From contig JANQGM010000006.1 in assembly GCA_028277345.1 (NCBI GenBank), positions 46,535 to 110,534 of the forward strand: a stretch of DNA of 64,000 bases. The letters run 5' to 3'. Origin of the DNA: Candidatus Bipolaricaulota bacterium (lineage in GTDB: Bacteria > Bipolaricaulota > Bipolaricaulia > UBA7950 > UBA9294). Made by a program: the position numbers and the translations under genes. How positions within the stretch are numbered: the first letter of the stretch is position 1; each line of letters opens with the position of its first letter. The notes below the pieces were generated by a model, which saw nothing but the letters and a program-made list of their open reading frames with translations, searched no databases and was not told where the DNA came from. Below, one piece after another: positions 33,401 to 40,683 of the stretch.

Positions 33401-35205
33401 AAACCACGATTCGACCGTCGACCTCATTACAGCCGCCTGTGGCCGATTTCTCCTACATGCCTGCTCAACCTCAGACAGGGGAGACCATTCTCTTCAATGG
33501 AACGTCGTCCTCAGACTTCGACGGGCAAATCATCAGCTTTGCCTGGGATTTCAACGGAGATGGAGTCATCGATTCCATGGAGTCCATCGGCTCCATCGTC
33601 TACAGCTCGCCAGGCAGCTACGCCGTATCGCTGACCGTGACAGACGATGGCGGGAACACGGATAGTGTCACGTACACAGTCATCGTCGGTGGCGAAGAAC
33701 AGGCTCCAACGCCTCCATCAACGACGACGCAGTTGCCGATCGCCGATTTTCAGATTTCTCCGGCCGAACCCGCGCCCGGGCAGCGTGTCCTGTTGAATGG
33801 CACGTCTTCGTTGGATCTCGGCGGCTCCATTGTCGAGTTCTCTTGGGATTTCAACGAAGACGGCATTGTCGACGCCACCGCGCCAATTGTTGAAACCCAA
33901 TTCGATGCCCCCGGCACGTACAGCGTCTCGCTGACCGTGACGGATAACGACGGCAACACGGATACCATCTCGCAAAACATCGTCGTTTCTGGCGAAGCGC
34001 AACCTGTTCCGCAGCCCGAGCCTCCCGTCGTACAGGATCCCATCGATCCCGGCTTCCCAGTCGCTGATTTCGCCTACTTGCCTGCTGAACCGGAGCCTGG
34101 CGACTTGATTCTGTTCAATGCGACGCTGTCCAGCGACAGTGACGGACAGGTGGTAGCCTACGAATGGGACTTCGATGGCTACGGCACCGTCGACGCACGT
34201 GCCGCCATAATTGACTACCGTTTCGAGGAAGATGGCGTGTATCCGGTGACGCTGATCGTGACGGATGACGCCGGCAACTCCGGTACCGTGACGAAGCAAC
34301 TCGTCATCGGCGACGGAGAAACCGCTCCCGAACCCGCGCCGACCTTGCTTCCGCCCGTCGCCGATTTCACGTTCTCGCCTCTTGAGCCTCAATCCGGAAG
34401 TCTCGTCCTGTTCAACGGAACTCTGTCATCGGATCCAAACGGAACCGTCGCCTCCTATGGCTGGGATTTCGATGACGACGGCATTGTCGATTCAACAGCC
34501 GCGATCTCCGAATACACGTTCCTTACGTCGGGAACCGTTGTCGTATCCTTGGTCGTCACCGATGATGACGGCCTTGCCGATACGTTGTCACGCGAGATTG
34601 CGATCATGCTGCCAACGCCCGCACCGCCCCCAGCGACCTCGCTGTCTCCGATCGCCAATTTCGAAGTTTCCCCTGAGTTCCCATCCGCCGGCGTGCTCAC
34701 CTTGTTCAACGGCCTGCTATCCAGCGATCCCGATGGAGACATCGTCAGCTACGCCTGGGACTTCGACGGTGATGGCCAAGTCGATGCTGAATCCGGGTTT
34801 GCCGAGTTCACATATGTGGCATCAGGCACCTACAGCGTATCGCTGACCGTCACCGATGAAACGGGGAACACGGACACCTATATACAGGCACTCCTCGTCG
34901 GGTCAGATACGGCCCCTCCTGCGACGCCACCCTCGAGTTTTCAGCCGCCTGTGGCCGACTTCTCATACATGCCAGCTCAGCCGAGCGTCGGTGAGTTGGT
35001 GCTCTTCAATGGCACCTTTTCTTGGGATTTCGATGGTGAGATTGAATCCTATGCATGGGATTTTGATGGCGACAGCATCCCCGATGCCGTGACTCCGACC
35101 GCGGAGCATATCTTCACGTCATCGGGCACGAAGACCGTCTCTTTAACGGTCACAGATGACTCAGGAGCATCGGACACCCTGAGCATCGATATCGACGTCA
35201 ACTAG
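30424..35205 (+). CDS. Large secreted/outer-surface protein: NEW3-like domains, beta-rich barrel-like region, two SdrD-like domains and seven PKD repeats
   Basis: The start is uncertain: ATG 30424 or ATG 30490 (then a typical signal peptide, RRVGGALLCVLLLGWCGWAVE). Two NEW3/CARDB-like domains cover about 30576-31200. A stretch of ~430 residues of alternating amphipathic beta strands follows (31240-32540), resembling an outer-membrane barrel or long beta-sheet domain. Next come two SdrD_B-like modules opening with GRAFIDRDGDGRYG and GEVFEDIDRDGIRD, whose Asp-rich loops should bind calcium. Seven PKD domains finish the protein, starting near 33140, 33430, 33733, 34057, 34353, 34645 and 34942, each with a (A/S)xxWDFxxDG core and Pro/Thr-rich linkers. 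No enzyme domain is present. The likely role is adhesion or surface structure. Confidence 0.8.
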   Translation: MSHSHRRPVLRNVLCITYGWGVMLACIVNQTRRVGGALLCVLLLGWCGWAVEVNVLSAAKEGAPGAFVTHVFAVLNASDTAETYDLEFEAPAGWGLLGAPTSIALQPGEESTLFVTVTLPPGAAAGAYTIGLVVTAQSDSIDSASATAEVTVTPSNDVELLSPTGASVPPGGSLTYEFTIINRGNAQDSFTVSATSSRGIPVSLSRSNVDLAPQERVAFTVQLSVPIGTDPGRDVLTVLAESSLYDAVESDAVVFTTILPPAPDAVGGTVMEELPARIRLSMDKDVLTGEFDSQLTFSTSGQILGGYFSSFFSLLDPLGPSLTEISSFTLLYRRAPTTFSIGSVSRTLTDLTRLSCTGGLLAVDGDFIDMSIIGGGNDNETRFAGHLAVGPDVANVGIGYWTIRDPLSTTQTIWTATAHAEPLEDWTLTVEGSLGLDGPLTSRAFFFNTTLDSSGYFFNGSAFSVGTYFPGERADSAGIEVSQRLRLDSFSLSASLLHEWDNVIRDPLQPTRIVDDLGFNMTATPLEDGPTLSSTIDFTWDRYADETQKSDLTTLLAVSLTETSGVFPYSLTGKVLENIDNVTGAHVRTTTTTEGVGLSVDAFYLFLELTQEQSYDVIADALLDAEADVSFRFRPETALHEASITLRNTLDDFDLSGSLFIRFNDDLDIIFDGSISWDRHDASDISFGWGIAFNANVTLPLPFLVTKGRLEGRAFIDRDGDGRYGLNDEPASAIVVSAGPTEVSTDDEGYFRFPPLYPDTLTLSASQLPPEARVGAPQDVAIFAGETRWIDIPLLPVTLVRGEVFEDIDRDGIRDSNEGGYAQIRVILTAADGTSVDATTDIAGTFVFADVLPGTYVLSLDADSLPDRFEMTTADSATLVVGADAPPPTSFGGTIREREVIITFQPPTADFLFEPAEPVAGEMVTFDGSFSFDFDGQIVSYAWDFDGDGQPDATEAIVSFTFPAAGTYDIALTVVDDAGNEDTIITSVTVSGETTIRPSTSLQPPVADFSYMPAQPQTGETILFNGTSSSDFDGQIISFAWDFNGDGVIDSMESIGSIVYSSPGSYAVSLTVTDDGGNTDSVTYTVIVGGEEQAPTPPSTTTQLPIADFQISPAEPAPGQRVLLNGTSSLDLGGSIVEFSWDFNEDGIVDATAPIVETQFDAPGTYSVSLTVTDNDGNTDTISQNIVVSGEAQPVPQPEPPVVQDPIDPGFPVADFAYLPAEPEPGDLILFNATLSSDSDGQVVAYEWDFDGYGTVDARAAIIDYRFEEDGVYPVTLIVTDDAGNSGTVTKQLVIGDGETAPEPAPTLLPPVADFTFSPLEPQSGSLVLFNGTLSSDPNGTVASYGWDFDDDGIVDSTAAISEYTFLTSGTVVVSLVVTDDDGLADTLSREIAIMLPTPAPPPATSLSPIANFEVSPEFPSAGVLTLFNGLLSSDPDGDIVSYAWDFDGDGQVDAESGFAEFTYVASGTYSVSLTVTDETGNTDTYIQALLVGSDTAPPATPPSSFQPPVADFSYMPAQPSVGELVLFNGTFSWDFDGEIESYAWDFDGDSIPDAVTPTAEHIFTSSGTKTVSLTVTDDSGASDTLSIDIDVN

Positions 35206-35251
35206 CTCGCTTACAGCGTGCGCTAGCAAGCATGGGAATTGCATTTCCACC

Positions 35252-35281
35252 TTGAAACCACATCAAATCCTCGGGTAACAT
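35252..35281 (+). promoter_or_regulatory. Candidate promoter for the mbh operon
   Basis: TTGAAA (35252-35257), 18 nt, TAACAT (35276-35281), about 73 nt before the first hydrogenase gene. The -10 box is weak, so this is tentative. Confidence 0.35.
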
Positions 35282-35353
35282 TTGCGCGCTCGGCGGAAAA
35301 ATCCGCGTGCTCACGCACCTTCCGTCGAGAATTGTTGTATCGGGAGGGTGGGA

Positions 35354-35878
35354 ATGCTTGCATTCTTTGTCACTGCCATCGTGGCGTTCATCTTCTATCT
35401 TCTGCTGACCTTCGGAAGCGGAACGATCGGAGCCTGGAGCCTCGAAGAATGGATTTCGGGTGCTGTCCTTTCCCTCATCGTCGGAGCCATCGCCGCACGC
35501 GTCGCGTTCGTTCGAAACCGAGACGGCAAGAAGAGTTCTCTTCGCATGCTGAATCCTCTTCGCCTATTGCTGTTTTTGGTGTATCTGATCGGACCCTTCT
35601 TGTGGGCCATGGCCAAAGCCAACCTCGACGTCGCCTATCGAGTCATTACCGGCAAGATTCGACCCGGAATCGTTCGACTCAGTCCAGGGCTGAGCACGGA
35701 TTTCGGCGTTACGTTGCTGGCCAACTCGATCACGTTGACTCCGGGAACGCTGTCCGTCGATGTGGATGAGGAGAGCGGAGATCTGTTCGTGCATTGGATC
35801 AACGTCAGTGATCCTGAGCCATCTGCCAAGACGGTTTGCGGATCGTTTCCTGACTGGGCAAGGAGGATCGCGGAATGA
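35354..35878 (+). CDS. mbhA: Membrane-bound hydrogenase subunit MbhA (MrpE-like)
   Basis: First gene of a 14-gene operon whose order matches Pyrococcus furiosus mbhA-N. Start at ATG 35354 with GGGAGGGTGGG upstream. The 174-residue protein has hydrophobic helices in its first ~85 residues, then the MrpE-type cytoplasmic domain (RPGIVRLSPGLSTDFGVTLLANSITLTPGTLSVDVD), which is diagnostic for MrpE/MnhE antiporter subunits. It belongs to the Na+/H+ antiporter-like module of the complex. It overlaps mbhB by 4 nt. Confidence 0.9.
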   Translation: MLAFFVTAIVAFIFYLLLTFGSGTIGAWSLEEWISGAVLSLIVGAIAARVAFVRNRDGKKSSLRMLNPLRLLLFLVYLIGPFLWAMAKANLDVAYRVITGKIRPGIVRLSPGLSTDFGVTLLANSITLTPGTLSVDVDEESGDLFVHWINVSDPEPSAKTVCGSFPDWARRIAE

Positions 35879-36144
35879 GTATTGAACCTCTTGTGTTCTT
35901 CATCGTCGCGGCCTGCTTCGCGTTTTTCGTTTTGTTCAGCCTGTTGCGAATCGGACTTGGTCCTACGATTGGGGATCGAGTCGTCGGTCTGGACACTCTG
36001 AACACACTGGTGGTCGCCTCAATGATCGTCTTGGGGGCGGCTTTCGATCAGGTCGTATTCGTAGACGTAGCGATCATTTATGCGTTGCTTTCGTTTGTCG
36101 GCACGCTCTATATCGCTCGCTATCTGGAAGGGGGGTTGGAATGA
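35875..36144 (+). CDS. mbhB: Membrane-bound hydrogenase subunit MbhB (MrpF-like)
   Basis: An 89-residue protein with three transmembrane helices and the MrpF motif GPTIGDRVVGLDTLNTLVV. MrpF subunits contribute to cation transport in Mrp antiporters, and in Mbh they form part of the ion-translocation module. ATGA overlap on both sides shows translational coupling. Confidence 0.9.
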   Translation: MSIEPLVFFIVAACFAFFVLFSLLRIGLGPTIGDRVVGLDTLNTLVVASMIVLGAAFDQVVFVDVAIIYALLSFVGTLYIARYLEGGLE

Positions 36145-36476
36145 ACGTACTCCTTTACATCCTGTTGGGGATCGGGGTGCTGTTCAACGGACTGGGCGCG
36201 ATCGCGCTCGTTCGCTTCCCCGATGTCTATACACGACTTCACGGCGCAACGAAGTGCACGACCTTCGGTTCGTTGTTCACCGCACTCGGCGTGATTGTGT
36301 ATGGCTTCGCTCGCGGAGGAGCACAGTACAACACCCTGGCCATCCATGTCATCATCGCCTTGATTGCGCTGTTGGTCACGAATCCTACGGGATCGCACGC
36401 CATCGCACGTGCAGCCTATCGCAGCGGAATCAAGCCGAAGGGTGCTGTGGTGGACAAATTGGAGGAGCAGTCATGA
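36141..36476 (+). CDS. mbhC: Membrane-bound hydrogenase subunit MbhC (MrpG-like)
   Basis: A 111-residue protein with three helices and the MrpG signature ALVRFPDVYTRLHGATKCTTFGSL and NPTGSHAIARAAYRSG. It is part of the antiporter module. The C-terminal tail is cytoplasmic. It overlaps mbhD by 4 nt. Confidence 0.9.
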   Translation: MNVLLYILLGIGVLFNGLGAIALVRFPDVYTRLHGATKCTTFGSLFTALGVIVYGFARGGAQYNTLAIHVIIALIALLVTNPTGSHAIARAAYRSGIKPKGAVVDKLEEQS

Positions 36477-36724
36477 TCGTACAAAGCATCCTTCAAATCG
36501 TTATCCTCGTTCTGATCGTCGTGGGAGCCGCATTGGCCGTTTGGTTCAAGGATCTGCTTGCCTCCGTACTTGCGTTGGCCGCCGCCAGCTTGCTGGTCGC
36601 GCTTGAGTTCTACCTCCTGCAAGCACCGGATGTCGCCATTGCAGAAGCCGGCATCGGCGCCGCACTGACAACGGCCATTTACGTCATCGCAATTCGGCGG
36701 ACGGCGCGAAAGGAGGAGGAATGA
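36473..36724 (+). CDS. mbhD: Membrane-bound hydrogenase subunit MbhD (DUF4040, MrpA C-terminal-like)
   Basis: An 83-residue three-helix protein with LQAPDVAIAEAGIGAALTTAIYVIAI, the DUF4040/MbhD motif that corresponds to a C-terminal part of MrpA and to a helix pair close to NuoJ in complex I. Its conserved acidic residues lie near the proton/sodium path. Start at ATG 36473, inside the mbhC stop overlap. Confidence 0.88.
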   Translation: MIVQSILQIVILVLIVVGAALAVWFKDLLASVLALAAASLLVALEFYLLQAPDVAIAEAGIGAALTTAIYVIAIRRTARKEEE

Positions 36725-36996
36725 GAAAGGCGATTTTGTTCGTCACGTTCCTGTTCGTCAGCGCATTCCTTCTACTTGGCGTGGCTGAGATGCGACCCTT
36801 CGGACAACCCGCTGTTGCGGACATGGACGACTACTTCATCACGAACGCTCAGGGTGAGGTCGCCGTCAACAATGTCGTCACCGCCGTCGTCTTCGACTAC
36901 CGAGGATTTGACACGCTGGGAGAAGCCACCGTACTGTTCGCAGCCGTCGTGGGCATTCTCGCTTTGTTCCGAAAGCCGAAGGAGGATGAACGATGA
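36721..36996 (+). CDS. mbhE: Membrane-bound hydrogenase subunit MbhE
   Basis: Ninety-one residues with an N-terminal helix (AILFVTFLFVSAFLLLGV), an extracytoplasmic loop with VADMDDYFITNAQGEVAVNN, and NVVTAVVFDYRGFDTLGEATVLFAAVVGILAL, the pattern of MbhE and of the matching C-terminal part of MrpA. Coupled to both neighbours by ATGA overlaps. Confidence 0.88.
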   Translation: MRKAILFVTFLFVSAFLLLGVAEMRPFGQPAVADMDDYFITNAQGEVAVNNVVTAVVFDYRGFDTLGEATVLFAAVVGILALFRKPKEDER

Positions 36997-37469
36997 GCAA
37001 TCATGGAATGTCTGTCATCGTTCGTACGGTTACCCGGTTCGTGTATGGGTTAATCATCCTTTTCGGGTTCTACGTGATCATGCACGGTCACTTGACGCCG
37101 GGCGGAGGTTTCCAAGGAGGCGCCGTCGTGGCCAGCGCATTTGCGCTGCTGCTTGTCGCCTTTGGATCCGCCGGCCTGAAGGGGCGTTTGAACCTGCACT
37201 GGCTGCAATCCATTGAAGAGGTAGGTGCCTTGGCTTTCTTGGCCCTCGCGTTCCTCGGTATCGGAACAGCCTTCTTCTATAACCTGCTGGCCAACTCGGG
37301 AGGGTTCCTGTTCGGAGCCTCGGTTCCTGCAGGCGCCAATGCCGGCGTGCTGAATGCGGGAGGAACTGTCCCTCTGATGAACTGGGCCGTTGGCCTCAAG
37401 GTCATGACCGGCATCGCCGCGGTCGCGATCACCATGCTCATCGGATCCAAGAAGGAGGAAACCGAATGA
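36993..37469 (+). CDS. mbhF: Membrane-bound hydrogenase subunit MbhF (MrpB-like)
   Basis: A 158-residue, four-helix MnhB-domain protein with the hallmark GHLTPGGGFQGGAVVASAFALLL and a second conserved stretch at the C-terminus (NWAVGLKVMTGIAAVAIT). It corresponds to MrpB of Mrp antiporters. Overlaps mbhE and mbhG by 4 nt each. Confidence 0.9.
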   Translation: MSNHGMSVIVRTVTRFVYGLIILFGFYVIMHGHLTPGGGFQGGAVVASAFALLLVAFGSAGLKGRLNLHWLQSIEEVGALAFLALAFLGIGTAFFYNLLANSGGFLFGASVPAGANAGVLNAGGTVPLMNWAVGLKVMTGIAAVAITMLIGSKKEETE

Positions 37470-37816
37470 ACATAGGTAACCTCCCCTTTATCGCTGCCGC
37501 GCTGCTCGTGGCATTCGGCCTTTACACGTTCCTGTTCAAGCGGAACCTGATCAAACTCGTCATCGGCATTACGCTGATTGAGATGGGCGTCAACCTGTTT
37601 CTGGTGACCCTGGGCTATCGCACAGGTGGGATTTCTCCCATCTACACGTACGCCCCCGAGGCCCAGCAAATGGTTCTCCCGACGCCTCAGGCGCTCACGC
37701 TGACCAGCATCGTGATCGGATTGGCCACCACGGCACTGCTCCTGTCGTTTGCCGTTTTCGTGCACCGTCATTACGGCACCCTTGACATTCGGAAAGTGAA
37801 GGAGTTGAAGGGATGA
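37466..37816 (+). CDS. mbhG: Membrane-bound hydrogenase subunit MbhG (MrpC/NuoK-like)
   Basis: A 116-residue, three-helix protein of the NuoK/MrpC family. FKRNLIKLVIGITLIEMGVNLFLV carries the conserved membrane Glu, followed by LPTPQALTLTSIVIGLATTALLL as in MrpC. It bridges the antiporter module in complex-I-like enzymes. Overlaps its neighbours by 4 nt. Confidence 0.92.
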   Translation: MNIGNLPFIAAALLVAFGLYTFLFKRNLIKLVIGITLIEMGVNLFLVTLGYRTGGISPIYTYAPEAQQMVLPTPQALTLTSIVIGLATTALLLSFAVFVHRHYGTLDIRKVKELKG

Positions 37817-39369
37817 CCGCACTGACTACACATGCACCCGTTCTCCTGATCGCCATTCCGCTATTGGGCGCGTTCGCAACGCCGCTCATTGGGAAGCTTG
37901 GCCGTGGAGCACGGAATACGTTGGTTGGACTCGTGGTCCTCGTTGTTGCCGGATTGGCTGCGCTGCTTGCCGTTGACGTGTTCACAGCCGGCGCCCCCAC
38001 GATTTACGAGATGGGTGGCGGCACATTCACGTTCCCGCTTTCGGGCGGACAAGTTCCCGTGCGTATCCTCTTTGAAGTTGACAGCATGAGTGCCTTTATG
38101 GGACTCATCACGGCGCTGATCGCACTCACAGGCGCCTTCTTCAGCTTCTCGTATTGGAAGGATCGTTCGGGCAGCAATTTGTATTTCAGTCTATTCCTGC
38201 TGTTGACTGCCGGCATTTTCGGCATGCAGATGACGGGGGATATGTTTAACTTCTTCGTATTCCTTGAAATCACGTCGATTGCCGCAGCCAGCCTGGTTGG
38301 ATTCCGCGTCTGGTTGAAACAGTCTCAAGAGGCCGGCTTCAAGGTCATGGCGATGTATACCCTGTCTGGACTGTTCGTTCTGTTGGCCATCGGCCTTCTC
38401 TATGGACAGTACGGCCATCTGAATATCGCCGCGTTGGCCAGCCGTCTGACCGGAAGCTTGACCGATGTCATTGCGCTCGGCCTGCTTCTGACCGGATTGG
38501 CGATGAAGGCAGGCGCTGTTCCCATGCACATGTGGGCGCCCGATGCCTATGGCGAAGCTCCGGCCCCGACATCGGCCGTACTTGTGGCGAACTCTCAGGC
38601 CAGCCTTTATGGACTGTTTCGCGTTCTGTTCACGCTGTTCGGGGCCTCCGTTAGTACGGGCGCAGTCGGCTGGATACTGATCGTTCTCGCCCTGCTGACG
38701 ATCTTCGTCGGCGTCACGATGGCATTGATTCAGAACGATTTGAAGCGCCTGGTCGCCTACGGCGCTGTCTCTCAAATCGGTTATATGATGCTGGGAGTCG
38801 GTGTCGGCCTCGCCGTGAGCGCGACGAAGCCGGAATTCGGTCTTGTCGCGATGCAAGGTGGAATCTTCCATATGCTCAACGATGCCGCCTGTGTGGGACT
38901 GCTGTTCTTCGCCTCCGGAGCGGTCATCCGAGCTTCGGGGACCCGAGATCTCAATGCGATGGGCGGCCTCGCGCATGGCATGAAGTGGACGAGCGTTTGT
39001 TTCGCCATCGGAGCCGTCGCCCTTGCCGGCGTCCCTCCCTTCAACGGCTTTGCGTCGAAGTTCCTCATCTATGAGGCGGCGTTCAAGCTCAGTCCGTTCC
39101 TGGCGGTCATCGCCGTGCTATCGAGCATTCTGTTGTTGGCTGTATTCGTGAAGGCGTTCCAGGCAGCGTTCCTGGGACCTCGCACGACTGCAATGGCCCA
39201 TGTCACCGATCCCTCGCCCGGCATGATGCTTCCAATGGTGGCACTGGTGCTGGTCGTCGTCGTCTTCGGGCTTTTCCCGGGCTTCTTCGTCGATCACATC
39301 GTGACACCGGCAGCCAAGGCGCTGTGGCTCGGTCGTGACGCGTACATCAACGCGGTACTGGGAGGGTAA
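37813..39369 (+). CDS. mbhH: Membrane-bound hydrogenase subunit MbhH (MrpD/NuoN-like antiporter)
   Basis: A 518-residue polytopic protein (about 14 helices) of the proton-conducting NuoL/M/N/MrpD family. Recognisable stretches: MTGDMFNFFVFLEITSIAA, MKAGAVPMHMWAPDAYGEAP with a conserved Lys, LIQNDLKRLVAYGAVSQIGY, and GVPPFNGFASKFLIYEAAF with a second Lys. These lysines and the Glu in FLEI form the ion half-channels. A single large antiporter-like subunit, as expected for Mbh. Confidence 0.93.
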   Translation: MTALTTHAPVLLIAIPLLGAFATPLIGKLGRGARNTLVGLVVLVVAGLAALLAVDVFTAGAPTIYEMGGGTFTFPLSGGQVPVRILFEVDSMSAFMGLITALIALTGAFFSFSYWKDRSGSNLYFSLFLLLTAGIFGMQMTGDMFNFFVFLEITSIAAASLVGFRVWLKQSQEAGFKVMAMYTLSGLFVLLAIGLLYGQYGHLNIAALASRLTGSLTDVIALGLLLTGLAMKAGAVPMHMWAPDAYGEAPAPTSAVLVANSQASLYGLFRVLFTLFGASVSTGAVGWILIVLALLTIFVGVTMALIQNDLKRLVAYGAVSQIGYMMLGVGVGLAVSATKPEFGLVAMQGGIFHMLNDAACVGLLFFASGAVIRASGTRDLNAMGGLAHGMKWTSVCFAIGAVALAGVPPFNGFASKFLIYEAAFKLSPFLAVIAVLSSILLLAVFVKAFQAAFLGPRTTAMAHVTDPSPGMMLPMVALVLVVVVFGLFPGFFVDHIVTPAAKALWLGRDAYINAVLGG

Positions 39370-39371
39370 CG

Positions 39372-39713
39372 ATGAATGGATTGACTTCCGGCTTCGGCGC
39401 ATGGAATCCCATCGCCTGGGCGCTGCTGTTCGTCGGCATCTTGGTGGTGTCCTTCATCGTGCGTTCGCTGGGCAACAAGGGCTACAAACGCGGAACCGGA
39501 CAAACGAAGGTTTTCCTGTCCGGTAACGAAGAGCCCGACACTCCGGACGCTCTCCACGTTCGTGGAGATCACCTCTACTGGGGAATGATCGACGGACTGT
39601 CCGCCTACTACCGACGTGTGAAGGCTTGGCATACCGGCATTCTTTCGGACTACGTTGCGTGGTTCGTGGGCGTGCTCGGGTTGGTGTTCGTCATTCTCGT
39701 ATTGGTTAGGTGA
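39372..39713 (+). CDS. mbhI: Membrane-bound hydrogenase subunit MbhI
   Basis: A 113-residue protein with an N-terminal and a C-terminal transmembrane helix. A polar middle contains GQTKVFLSGNEEPDTPDALHV and LYWGMIDGLSAYYRRVKAWHTG, matching MbhI, the subunit that links antiporter and hydrogenase modules. It lies 2 nt after mbhH and overlaps mbhJ. Confidence 0.85.
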   Translation: MNGLTSGFGAWNPIAWALLFVGILVVSFIVRSLGNKGYKRGTGQTKVFLSGNEEPDTPDALHVRGDHLYWGMIDGLSAYYRRVKAWHTGILSDYVAWFVGVLGLVFVILVLVR

Positions 39714-40159
39714 GCGACATGGCACTACCTCGTTCTTTTAAGCGAGCGCTGTGGGTGTTCCACGTTGCCACAGGCTCTTGTAATGGTTGTGATATCGAAA
39801 TCGTGGCGGCACTGACGCCGCGTTACGATGCGGAACGATTCGGGATTATGCTCACGGGCACGCCTCGCCATGCAGATGTCTTGCTGATCACCGGTCCGGT
39901 GACCAAGCCGATGCTGCCGCGGCTCAAGCGAATCTACGAGCAGACGCCCGATCCCAAGGCGGTCATCGTTGTCGGGGGTTGCGGTTCGACGTCGGGCGTG
40001 TTTTATGAGTCCTACAACGTCGTCGGCCCCATCGATGAAGTGATCCCCGTTGATGTCTATGTCCCCGGTTGCCCTTCGCGCCCGGAGGCCATCATCGACG
40101 GTGTGGTCAAGGCGGTGGCCAAGTTGGAGACGTTGGAGAAATCGGGGGTGGGCGGATGA
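39710..40159 (+). CDS. mbhJ: Membrane-bound hydrogenase small subunit MbhJ (NuoB-like)
   Basis: Electron-transfer subunit holding the [4Fe-4S] cluster closest to the NiFe site. Ligand cysteines are visible in ATGSCNGCDIEIV, VVGGCGSTSG and VPGCPSRPEAI. The 149-residue length fits NuoB-like small subunits of group 4 hydrogenases. The start may be GTG 39710 (overlapping the mbhI stop) or ATG 39719. It is cytoplasmic and docked on MbhM. Confidence 0.93.
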   Translation: MSDMALPRSFKRALWVFHVATGSCNGCDIEIVAALTPRYDAERFGIMLTGTPRHADVLLITGPVTKPMLPRLKRIYEQTPDPKAVIVVGGCGSTSGVFYESYNVVGPIDEVIPVDVYVPGCPSRPEAIIDGVVKAVAKLETLEKSGVGG

Positions 40160-40683
40160 ACGTAGCCCAGATATTTACCTCCTTCAAGGAAGCACTCGGC
40201 TCGGCCTACCTCGAAGATCGTACGATCGAACGTAAGGTGGGAACTGTCGATCCCGGCACGGTCTATGATCTGTGGATCACCGTAGAACGCGAGGCACTTC
40301 ATGACGCCGTCGCGCATCTCTGCGCCGAGTACAACCCTCACATTTCGGTCATCTCGGGGGACGATATCGGCGACGCCGTTGCCCTCAACTACCACTTCAC
40401 CGTGGGATGGGGCGAACGGTATGGGGAAGCGACGTTCACGATTCGAACCGTGCTTCCTAAGTCCGATCTTGTGATCCCAACGATCACGGATGTGCTTCCC
40501 GGAGCACAGACCTCTGAACGTGAGAAGATCGAGTTCTATGGAATTGACGTCGTGGGCATCCCGGACGACAGGAACCTCTTCCTGCCTGAGGGAGCGACCA
40601 TTCACCCTTGGCGGCGCGATCTCGAAGAGGAGACGGCCAAGGAAGTGAAGCGAATGGTGAAATGGGAGACGCGCGATGAATAA
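40156..40683 (+). CDS. mbhK: Membrane-bound hydrogenase subunit MbhK (NuoC-like)
   Basis: A 175-residue protein of the complex I 30-kDa/NuoC type. The C-terminal half shows VLPKSDLVIPTITDVLPGAQTSEREKIEFYGIDVVGIPDDR, where E-R-E-x-x-(D/E)-x-x-G is the NuoC signature. It stabilises the large subunit. Start at ATG 40156 overlapping mbhJ; its end overlaps mbhL by 8 nt. Confidence 0.9.
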   Translation: MNVAQIFTSFKEALGSAYLEDRTIERKVGTVDPGTVYDLWITVEREALHDAVAHLCAEYNPHISVISGDDIGDAVALNYHFTVGWGERYGEATFTIRTVLPKSDLVIPTITDVLPGAQTSEREKIEFYGIDVVGIPDDRNLFLPEGATIHPWRRDLEEETAKEVKRMVKWETRDE

